Shown here: positions 28,408 to 37,100 of the stretch, piece after piece
Layout of the letters: every line of letters starts with the position of its first letter
How positions within the stretch are numbered: the first letter of the stretch is position 1
Assembly (NCBI RefSeq): GCF_001723305.1
Contig: NZ_LPWF01000004.1
Coordinates: forward strand, 62,001-126,000
DNA: 64,000 bases
Direction: 5' to 3'
Source: Methyloceanibacter superfactus
GTDB lineage: Bacteria > Pseudomonadota > Alphaproteobacteria > Rhizobiales > Methyloligellaceae
The notes under the pieces: model-generated
The model's database searches: none
What the model was told of the DNA's origin: nothing
The model's input: only the letters and a program-made list of their open reading frames with translations
Translations under genes and position numbers: made by a program

Positions 28408-29988
28408 TATAACGAACTCACAAAGGCAAGGAGCCGGTCACGGTCCACCTTGGACAGCGCGGCGAAGGCATCGCGCGCTGGCTCCGCCTCGCCGCCATGC
28501 CAGAGAATGGCCTCGGTGAGGTTACGGGCGCGGCCGCATGGAGAAACAGCGTGTGGCCGCTCACTGTTTCGGTAAGGCCAATGCCCCAAAGGGGGGCCGT
28601 ACGCCATTCGGTGCCGCCCGCCTCACCGTCGGGACGATTGTCGGCGAGCCCCTCACCCATGTCGTGCAGCAACATGTCCGTATAGGGATAGATCAGCTGG
28701 TTCGACAAATGCGGCTGTTTCGGCGCTTTGCCGGTTACGAATTTCGGATTGTGACACTTCGCGCAGCCGATCTCGTAGAACAGCGCCTTACCCTTAAGCA
28801 CGTCCGGATCGTCTGGGTTGCGTCGCCGCGGCACGGCGAGATTCTGCGAGTAGAAGGTGACGAGCTTAAACAGCTCATCGCCGACCTCGACGTTTTGATA
28901 TTTCGGCGAGTTGCCGGAGGGCGCGTTCCAGCACTTTTCCTGCTTTTCCGTGCACTCACCAGCACCGCTTGGATGCAGCGTGGTGGAGATGCCGATATCG
29001 CCGGAGAACGCGGCAGCCGATTGCTCGGCGATGCTGGGGACGCTTGCCTTCCAGCCGAAGCGGCCGAGCATCGGTTTGTCCTTCTCGATGGACCACACGC
29101 GGTTCGCCTTGCCGGAGATGCCGTCTCCGTCGGCGTCGTCGGGATCGGCATGAGCGAGGATCTGCTCTTCCGGCACGGCTTCAAGCAGGCCGAGGCCGAT
29201 CATCGGCGGCGCACGCGGGGGCTCAGCATGATGTCCGGATGCATGGGCCCATAACCGAGATCCACGATCTCGTATGTGGGCGCGCGCAAGCTCACCGTCT
29301 CGCCATCCGCCAGGGTGACGGGCTTCTCTTCGTAGGTGATCTTGGTCTTGCCCTCGGACTCGAAGCCTTGGATGGCGAAGTCCTGGAGTTGGCCGCCATA
29401 GACGGGGTCGGGAATGGAGCTGACCTTCCCTGACGCAAGCAGTGCCTTCTCCGCGTCCGTCTTGGGCGGCACGGAAAGCCTGATCAGCATGGAGCCGGTC
29501 CGGTCGGGGACGTCGGAGGAGAGTGGCGGATGACCTCGCCCGTCCTTCAGGTGACAGCTCTGGCAGCCGCGCGAATTGAACAGCGGTCCCAGCCCGTCGG
29601 ACGCATCGGTCGACGACGGCGCTGACACCCAGAGCCGGCGGAAGACGCTGTTGCCGATCTTGAAATTGAGTTCCTTGCGGAAGCCCATATTGCCGGAGGA
29701 CAGCGAGAAGGCGTTGGCGGTGTCGGTGGAGCCGCGTGAGGTCGCCGCGCCGCCGGGCTTGTCCTCGCCCTGTTCCAGCTTGGAGAAATCGCTGGTCGGC
29801 GCGAGCAGGCTCGCAAGTCCGGCATCCTGACCCGTGGCGTAGGTGGTCACCGCGCCGGCAAGCAGCGGCAACGTCGCGCCAAGTGCGAGCGCACCGCCAA
29901 GCCAGGCTCGGTTAGCCTGCCTTGACGGCGCTTGCTGGGACGACTTGGTTGCAGCGTTAGACCTTGAACTTGAACGCGTTCTTTTCAC
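28407..29988 (-). CDS. Di-haem oxidoreductase-like DHOR (DUF1111) protein (frame broken twice)
   Basis: Periplasmic c-type cytochrome of the DHOR family, often called thiol oxidoreductase. One membrane anchor at about residues 29-50. Two haem motifs: CQSCH (142-146) and CAKCH (409-413 after repair). One base is missing near 29211 (repair gives SPRVAPPMIGLGLLEA) and another near 28536 (repair gives FLHDGRARNLTEAILWHGGE, the strongly conserved C-terminal motif). The repaired length is 527 residues. It lies between the OprB porin gene (10 bases upstream) and imelysin 2 (TAATG overlap). Family role: electron transfer next to imelysins in iron-responsive clusters; the electron partner is unknown. 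Confidence 0.88.
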
Positions 29989-29998
29989 TCGGCCTTCT

Positions 29999-31450
29999 TC
30001 AGAATGTGATTGTGGTGCGTGCGCCTAGCACCGTCGCGTCATCCACTCCGGCCACACCGCCGCCTGGGTTCCAGAAGTATTGGAAGTCCGGCTGGAGAAT
30101 CCAGCCTTCTTTGATTTCGAAGGTATAGGCGATCTCGACCAGGGATTCATAGTTGCGGGCCACCGGCTCGCCGGAATCGACGTCGAACGCCGCCGCCTCG
30201 TCGGAGATGCCGGTATAGGCAAAGCCAACCGCCAGCGCATCGTTAGGCCGTCCGGGTATCATGCCGGTGAAGGTGAAGCCGCCGTCGAAGTAGAAGTCGA
30301 CGAGGTTGCGATCCTCCGGGGCGCCGGCGAAGCGGGCGAAGATGCTCACGCCTTGCGGGTCCTCGCTGCCCGGCACGCGCCAGATCAACTGGTCGATGAT
30401 GCCATACAACGCCCAGTCGTGATCGAGCGGCTTGCCGCTGTTGCCGGTGACGGCGATCAACTCGCCGCCGACGTCGACGCGCTGATGCTCGAAGCTGCCG
30501 AAATGATTCCAACCACCGATCTTGATCGCGCCCGGAAGGCGGCCGCCGGCCAGATCGTAGTGATAGGCGGCTTCAGCCAAGAGCAGCGGGTCGTCGTCGA
30601 GTTCGAAATCGAGGCCGTGATCGTTGCAGCGCTGCGGGTCCCCACCAGCCTTGCTACATTGCGGCGCGGGATCGCCGTTATAGAGTCCGAGCATCATGCT
30701 CAGCTTGTCCGTCGGCGCTACGGCGACACGAACACCGGGCGTGGCCAAGGGGTAGGCCGGACCGCCATTCGGATTGTTCTCCGCAGCGATCGGGGCCCAA
30801 CCCCAGGTGCCGTTGAGGAAGTATCCGCCACCTTCGGCGAAGAAGAACTCCGCGTCGGCGGCGAGCTGCCCGATCTTCACCGCCACGGTGTCGTTGAACA
30901 TGTGCTGCTCGAACCACAACTCGAACAGGCGCGTGGACGGCTCCGCCTCGAGGCTCGAAACGGGCATCAGGCCGCCCACATTCTCGCCGGTGATCGACCG
31001 GCCGTGGATCTGGTAGCCGTCAGTGTGGAAGCAGAGGCCCTTCCAGAGTCCGAGCTGTTGCATGTCGGCGTTCAAATAGAGTTCGAGCACGCCGTCATAC
31101 TGACCACCATCCTTGATGCCGCCCCAGTTGTAAAAGGCCTCGCCGTAATAGGCGCCGCCGACCTCCACGCCATGCTTTCGAAGTTCCCGGCGCACGCCGC
31201 CAGGATCGAGCGCGACGGCCGCGCCATCCGGAATGCCCGGTCCTGCCCCGTGAACGATATCCGCTTCGGAAAGATCGCAGTTGGCCGCATGCGCCAGGGT
31301 GGGCAAGCTCATGAGCGTGAGGACGAGCATGGAAGCCATGCTCACAGCCTTGGCCAATTTCGCGGTGCCGCGGCCAAGCCGGGTTAGTGGACGCGTGGTG
31401 CAGAGTGTTAGTCTCGTTCGGTCGCGGGTCGCGATCGTGGTCTTCGTCAT
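29999..31450 (-). CDS. OprB-family outer-membrane porin
   Basis: Outer-membrane beta-barrel porin of the carbohydrate-selective OprB family, 483 residues. A long signal peptide ends at about residue 55 (PTLAHA). Family features: GVEVGGAYYGEAFYNWGG, LELYLNADMQQLGLW, a strand-rich middle, FNDTVAVKIGQLAADAEFF and a terminal aromatic residue (F) as required for barrel assembly. It lies inside the imelysin/DHOR operon (102 bases after imelysin 1, 10 before DHOR), which is not where a sugar porin is expected; it may pass metal complexes instead. An 8-base palindrome GTTATAAC is at 31508-31515 upstream of its start. Confidence 0.9.
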   Translation of the reverse strand: MTKTTIATRDRTRLTLCTTRPLTRLGRGTAKLAKAVSMASMLVLTLMSLPTLAHAANCDLSEADIVHGAGPGIPDGAAVALDPGGVRRELRKHGVEVGGAYYGEAFYNWGGIKDGGQYDGVLELYLNADMQQLGLWKGLCFHTDGYQIHGRSITGENVGGLMPVSSLEAEPSTRLFELWFEQHMFNDTVAVKIGQLAADAEFFFAEGGGYFLNGTWGWAPIAAENNPNGGPAYPLATPGVRVAVAPTDKLSMMLGLYNGDPAPQCSKAGGDPQRCNDHGLDFELDDDPLLLAEAAYHYDLAGGRLPGAIKIGGWNHFGSFEHQRVDVGGELIAVTGNSGKPLDHDWALYGIIDQLIWRVPGSEDPQGVSIFARFAGAPEDRNLVDFYFDGGFTFTGMIPGRPNDALAVGFAYTGISDEAAAFDVDSGEPVARNYESLVEIAYTFEIKEGWILQPDFQYFWNPGGGVAGVDDATVLGARTTITF

Positions 31451-31552
31451 TTTATCAGCCCCCCAAGGCTTTTCTTGCTCTGCCCAGACTGGTTGAGAAC
31501 TTGTTATGTTATAACGTTGATCAGCTCAGACCCCGAGTCAACGGGATTTTCT

Positions 31553-32830
31553 TTACTCCCCTGCCACTTTCTCGGGTGAGTCCAAGGAATCGGAGCCTTC
31601 GAACTCGATCGACTTGAGGTCGAGGGCCGCCACGGCCCGCTCGATCGCCTTGGTCTGGGCGAGCAGCGCGTCGACCACGTCCTGGACCACCTTGTTGCCC
31701 TCGTCGTTGTCCTCGCCGATCATCTGGTCATAGGACTCGGTGGTCAGCGCGCGGAGATACAACGTGTTCATGGCGTCCATGGTGGCGTCGAGCTTCTGGC
31801 GCATCTCGGCGTCGACCTCGGGCGCCTTGGCCTTGACGAGATCCGACACGCTGGCGCCGCCGACAATCGTCCCGTCGGCGCGGCGATAGCGGCCGAGATA
31901 GACATTGCGAATGCCGAGCGCGTCGAAGAAGTGCGAGGCATGGGTGTTGTCGGAGAAGCAATCGTGCTCCTCCTCCGGATCATGAATCATGAGTCCGAGC
32001 TTGATGCGCTCGCCGGCAAGCTCGCCATACGAGAGTGAGCCGAGCCCGGTCATGAGAGCGGTCAGGCCTTCTTCGTCGCTGCCATCGGCGATCACCTTGC
32101 GGGCCTCGCCGCCTTCGGCCCACTGGTCGGCCATCCAGGCGAGATCGTCGATGAGAAGATCGGTGACGGTGCTGAGATATTCGGCGCGGCGTGCACAGTT
32201 GCCGTTGGTGCAGTTCTTAGGATCGAAGTCGGTTGCGGGCCGCGCGCCCGCGCCGGGGCCGGTACCGTTCACATCTTGACCCCAAAGCAGGAACTCCACG
32301 GCGTGATAGCCGGTGGCGACATTCGCCTCCACGCCGCCGGCCTCTTGCAAGTCGTCGGCGAGCAGTTCCTTGGTGAGTTTCGCGGTGTTGAGCGTCTTGC
32401 CGCCGATGGTGAGCGAGACATTCTTGATGACGTTGGCGACGTAGAGTTCATTCTCGGGCGACTCGTCTCCGTAAGCCGCGGCGACGTAATCGATCAGGCC
32501 CTCGTCGAGGGGCCAGGAATTCACTCTGCCCTCCCAGTCATCGACGATGGCGTTGCCGAAGCGGTAGGCCTCGGTCTGCATGTAAGGAATGCGGGCGGCG
32601 ATCCAGGCGGCGCGGGCGCCGCGCAAATTCGCCTCGGTCGGCTCGGCAATGAAGGCGTCGATTGCGAGCTTGAGTGTCTTGGCGGTGTCGAGGGAATCCT
32701 CGTATCCGGCCTGCGCGATATCCGCGTAGTTCTTCAACACGTCCTTGGACGTGTCGGCCGCGGCCGGTGTGAAACAGAAGCCAAGCGCTAGGGCGGCGGC
32801 GGGCAGAGCAGTCAACGGTCCTCGAAACAT
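31553..32830 (-). CDS. irpA: Imelysin-family protein 1 (GxHxxE present)
   Basis: Exported imelysin/IrpA-type protein, 425 residues from the ATG preceded by AAAGGGATGCAG. A signal peptide ends near residue 25 (PAAA). The family motif GxHxxE is intact as GYHAVE (G174, H176, E179), with the usual four-helix-bundle character and a second conserved region SYGELAGERIKLGLMIHDPEEEHDCFSDNTH. Homologues are iron-regulated surface or periplasmic proteins. A much longer upstream frame (to 33064) has no signal peptide and is not used. First gene of the five-gene operon; its 5' leader holds a strong hairpin. The symbol is by family likeness only. Confidence 0.87.
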   Translation of the reverse strand: MFRGPLTALPAAALALGFCFTPAAADTSKDVLKNYADIAQAGYEDSLDTAKTLKLAIDAFIAEPTEANLRGARAAWIAARIPYMQTEAYRFGNAIVDDWEGRVNSWPLDEGLIDYVAAAYGDESPENELYVANVIKNVSLTIGGKTLNTAKLTKELLADDLQEAGGVEANVATGYHAVEFLLWGQDVNGTGPGAGARPATDFDPKNCTNGNCARRAEYLSTVTDLLIDDLAWMADQWAEGGEARKVIADGSDEEGLTALMTGLGSLSYGELAGERIKLGLMIHDPEEEHDCFSDNTHASHFFDALGIRNVYLGRYRRADGTIVGGASVSDLVKAKAPEVDAEMRQKLDATMDAMNTLYLRALTTESYDQMIGEDNDEGNKVVQDVVDALLAQTKAIERAVAALDLKSIEFEGSDSLDSPEKVAGE

Positions 32831-32921
32831 CTGCATCCCTTTTTCGTAGTTCGGCCCTTCGCCATTGGCTCTGGAACCTCTTCCCGGTTTCTGCCAGCAA
32901 ACCGCCCGAAAGCGGAAGAAT

Positions 32922-32957
32922 GCGGCGGTCCGCCGGCCGGGACCTTTGGACCGCCGC
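32922..32957 (-). promoter_or_regulatory. Leader hairpin upstream of the imelysin operon
   Basis: Perfect 10-base arms GCGGCGGTCC (32922-32931) and GGACCGCCGC (32948-32957) with a 16-base loop, about 90 bases before the imelysin 1 start. The loop contains another GGACC-type element (about 32940-32944), so GGTCC can pair with either of two partners, allowing mutually exclusive folds. No ligand-binding core is recognised. Confidence 0.4.
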
Positions 32958-33099
32958 AAGGTTGAGATGAGGAAGCGTCCAGGCTCGGGCCGAAGACGCT
33001 TCAGACATTCGGGCTGGGCGGCCGAACGTCTTGTCAAAACACTAGCCCAGGGCCTAACATGCACGTAGTGAACTCTTTTCAGCAGAATAGTTGAACGAA

Positions 33100-34019
33100 A
33101 TGCATTTAAAGGAAATCGACGCCAATCTCCTGGTCACCCTCGACGCCTTGCTGGTGGACGCGAGCGTGACCCGGGCCGCCGAGCGGCTGGGGCGCAGCGC
33201 CTCGGCTATCAGCCACGCATTGGCTAAACTCCGCGAAATTTTCGCCGACGAACTGTTCGTCAGGGCCGGCCAGCGGCTGGTGCCGACGGCCAAAGCGCTG
33301 GAGCTGGCGCCGACCGTTCACGTCATCTTGGCGGGTATGGAAAGCCTTCTGCGGCCCAATAAACCCTTCGATCCCACGCTTTCCGTGCGCGAGTTTGCCG
33401 CAGCATCGGGCGAGGCGGGGGAATTGATTCTGGTCGAACCGTTGCGGCAGCGGCTGCAATCGCTGGCCCCCAGCGTGAAGCTGAGTTGGACGCCGTCGAG
33501 TCGCGCCGAGGATATCGACGCGCTGCGCAACGCGCGAAGCCACTTCGTCATCGATATCGAGGGGACGGCGGTCGCCGCTCCCGATGTGCGCGTGGCAAAG
33601 CTGTTCGACGACACGCTGGTGACGCTGGCCCGGCCGGCCACCCCTTCACCGCACGGAAGCCGAAGCCGGCCGCCTTTGCCGCCGCCGACCATATCGCCGT
33701 AAACGGCCTTCCCACATTGGAACGTCTGGATGAGATGCTGGCCCCCGAAGGGCTTTCCTGCAACGTCACCTCGCAGGTTTCCTCGGCCCTGGTCGGCATT
33801 CTCGTGGCGCTCAATCACGACGCCCTGCTCACCCTGCCCGGCTCCCTTGCCGCCATCCTGCAGTGGCAGTTCGGCATGGCCCGCCTCGTTCAGCCGCTTC
33901 CGCCGATCGCCTTTCCCCTGCGGCTCATGTGGCATTCGAGCTACGATCGGGACGAGTGCCATCAATGGGTCCGCGGGGAGCTGGCGAAGATCGCCCAAGA
34001 GATTGCCGCAGGCACTTAG
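33100..34019 (+). CDS. LysR-family regulator divergent from the imelysin operon (frame broken once)
   Basis: LysR-type transcriptional regulator. Residues 1-65 form the winged helix-turn-helix (MHLKEIDANLLVTLDALLVD, SVTRAAERLGRSASAISHAL); the rest is the effector-binding domain. One base seems missing near 33636, in CGGCCGGCC; repair gives ARPGHPFTARKPK and 306 residues. It is divergent from imelysin 1, the classic arrangement for a LysR protein controlling its neighbour, though iron operons are usually under Fur/Irr/RirA. The ATG lies inside a 10-base palindrome AAATGCATTT (33098-33107), which might serve autoregulation. Effector unknown. Confidence 0.87.
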
Positions 34020-34161
34020 AGACGCCAGCGCCTGGAGACGAATCCTTACGGCGAATTTAGCAGCGGCTTCCTCGCGGGCCTCTGGCGCCCGTCACAATGG
34101 TCCATTACCATGGGCGCCATCGCCCGCCTGCTGCCGAAGGCTGGGCGCTTGGAGGACATAA

Positions 34162-37100
34162 ATGGTCGCATGGTTCCGCGCTGGCCTTGCTGCCGCGCTG
34201 CTTTGTTTCGTCTCCGCTCATGCCTCTGCCGCCGACAAGACCTTCCAGGACGACGCGCTCGCCGACGCCGCCATCACGCTTGAGGACAACCTCAAGAATG
34301 AGTCCGGCACCGTCGAGTTGCCGGTCGCCAAGCTGAAAGAGCAGGCGGCCGTTCAGTTGCGGCGGCTCGATCTCGAAAGCGCCGCCTTTACCTACGGGCA
34401 GATCGTCGCCGTCTCGCCCGACGATTCTCTCGCTTGGCGCCGACTCGCCGATCTGTGGCTCGCCATCCCGCCGGATGAGAATGACGATGGCAGCCTGCGT
34501 TATGAAAACGCGCGAACCGCCGCCTATATCGCCTATCAGCGGGCGACCACGCCGCAGTCCGAAGCCGCCGCGCTGACGACCCTCGCCACGGCTTACGGCA
34601 AGACCGGCGACTGGCGGCCGGCATTGAATGCGCTCCATCTCGCGCTGCGCCTCGAGGCCAACTCGGGGCGCCAAGCGACCTACGACCAGTTGCGCGAGAA
34701 ATACGGCTTCCGCGTCTCCAATTTCAGCGTCGACTCCGACGCGGCGTCCCCGCGCGCCTGCTTCCAATTCACCGAGCCGTTGCTGAAGCGGGCCGACTTC
34801 TCGCCCTTCGTGTCAGTGGTCGGCGACGATAAGCCGGCGCTGTCCGCCGAGGATCAACAGCTTTGCGTCGAAGGGCTGAAACACGGCGAGACCTACGCCG
34901 TCACCCTACGCCAAGGCCTGCCCTCGGCGGTGGACGAGAGTCTGCTCAAGGACGCTGAATTCACGATCTATGTGCGCGACCGGGCCCCGTCGGTCCGGCT
35001 CGCCGGCAAAGCTATGGTGCTGCCGAATACCGGTCAGCAGGGCATCCCGCTCGTTTCGGTGAACACCGACGCGGTCAAGGTAACGATCTACCGGATCGGC
35101 GACCGCAGCCTGATCGACAACGTGCTCGGCTACGATTTCGAGCGCAATCTCTATCAGTACAGCCTCAACGACATCGCCGACGAGAAGGGCCAGGAGGTGT
35201 GGTCCGGCGAGCTCAAGGTCGAGAAGGAGCTGAACGCCGAGATCACCACGGCCTTCCCGATCAGCGAGGCGGTGCCCGAGATGGCGCCGGGCGTCTACCT
35301 TCTCGCCGCCCAGCCGGCCGGCGTGCCTGGTGACGACTACGGCGAGCGGACGACCCAATGGTTCATCGTGTCCGACTATGGGCTCACCGCCTATTCGGGA
35401 ACGGACGGCATTCATGCCTTCGTCAACTCGCTCGCGAGCACTGCGCCGCTCGCAGGCGTCGAGTTGCGGCTGATTGCCCGCAACAACGAGGTGCTTGCGA
35501 CCGAGACGACCAACGCCAACGGCAGGGTGACTTTTGCACCGGGCCTGGCGCGCGGCGAAGGCGGACTCGCGCCGGCGCTGCTCATCGCCTCGGGGACAGG
35601 CGGCGACTATGCCTTCCTCAACCTGAAACAGTCGGGCTTCGATCTCACCGACCGCGGCGTCGCCGGACGCGAGCCACCGAAGGGGCTCGACGCCTTCGTG
35701 TTCACCGAGCGCGGCGTCTACCGCACCGGGGAGACGGTGCATGTCACCACGCTGTTGCGGAACGGCGAGGGCGTGGCCGTCGACGGCGTGAACCTGACAC
35801 TGGTGATGGAGCGACCCGACGGCATCGAGTATCGCCGCACCGTGGTGCCCGACGAGGGGATCGGCGGCCGGGCGCTCAACGTACCGCTCATCGCCTCGGC
35901 GCCCACGGGCACGTGGCGTGTGCAGGTCTATTCAGACCCGAAACAATCGGCCATTGGCACAACGAGCTTTCTCGTCGAGGACTATGTGCCGGAGCGGCTC
36001 GCCTTCGATCTGAGCACGGAGGCCAAGACGCTGTCGCCGTCGGCCCCCGCCGAAATTTCGCTCGACGGCCGCTTCCTTTATGGCGCGCCCGCGTCGGGGC
36101 TCGCCATTGACGGCGAGGTGAACATCATCAAGGCGGCCGAGCGTCCCGGCTTCAAGGGTTATGTGTTCGGTCTCAACGATACGGACTCGCAAGACCAGTT
36201 CAGCGTCGAGAGCCTGCCGCTGGCCGACCTGCCGGACACGGACGAAGATGGCCAGGCGACGTTCCAGGTGGCGCTGGACAAGGTACCGGCCTCGACCAAG
36301 CCGCTCGAAGCCACGGTCGTGGTGCGGCTTGCCGAGCCGGGCGGCCGTGCCGTCGAGCACACGCTGTCGCTGCCCATCGTGCCCACCGGACCGATGATCG
36401 GGGTGAAGCCGCTCTTCACTGGGTCGGCGCTCGGCGATCAGGACATCGCCAAGTTCGACGTGGTTATGGCCGCGCCGGACGGCGCCGCGCTGGCCGCCAA
36501 GGGACTCAAATGGCAGCTTCTGCGCATCGAGTCGAAATACCAATGGTATCGCCAATACGGCCAATGGCAGTACGAGCCCATCAAGATCACGCGCCGCGTG
36601 GCCGACGGCACGATCGACGTGGCCGCCGGTCAGCCGGGCCATATCGAGGTGCCGGTGACCTGGGGCCGCTACCGTCTCGAGGTGGAAAGCCCGGAGGCGC
36701 AAGGACCGCTCACCACCTACGGCTTCGATTCGGGCTGGTACGCGGACGCCTCCGCCGACACCCCGGACTTCCTGGAGATCGCGCTCGACAAGCCGGGCTA
36801 CGTGGCCGGCGACACCATGACCGTCGCGGTCACCGCGCGTAGTGCGGGCAAGGTCACCCTGTCGGTCATCGGCGACCGCCTCCTCTCCACGACCACCACG
36901 GATGTCGAAGCGGGGCTGAACAAGCTGCCGATCACGGTGGGCGACGATTGGGGCACGGGTGCCTATGTGCTCGCCACGCTGCGACGGCCGCTCGACATAG
37001 CCGAGAAGCGTGTGCCGGGCCGCGCCATCGGCGTGCAGTGGTTCAGCGTCGACAAGGCCGAGCACACGATCGGCGTGGGCCTCGACCTGCCCGACCTGAT

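Noticed and set aside
26224..33636. Relaxed selection (decay) of the imelysin operon
   Set aside because: Four genes here carry breaks, but the density is about the same as in the essential translation operon; no large deletions or missense-looking motif loss apart from imelysin 2.
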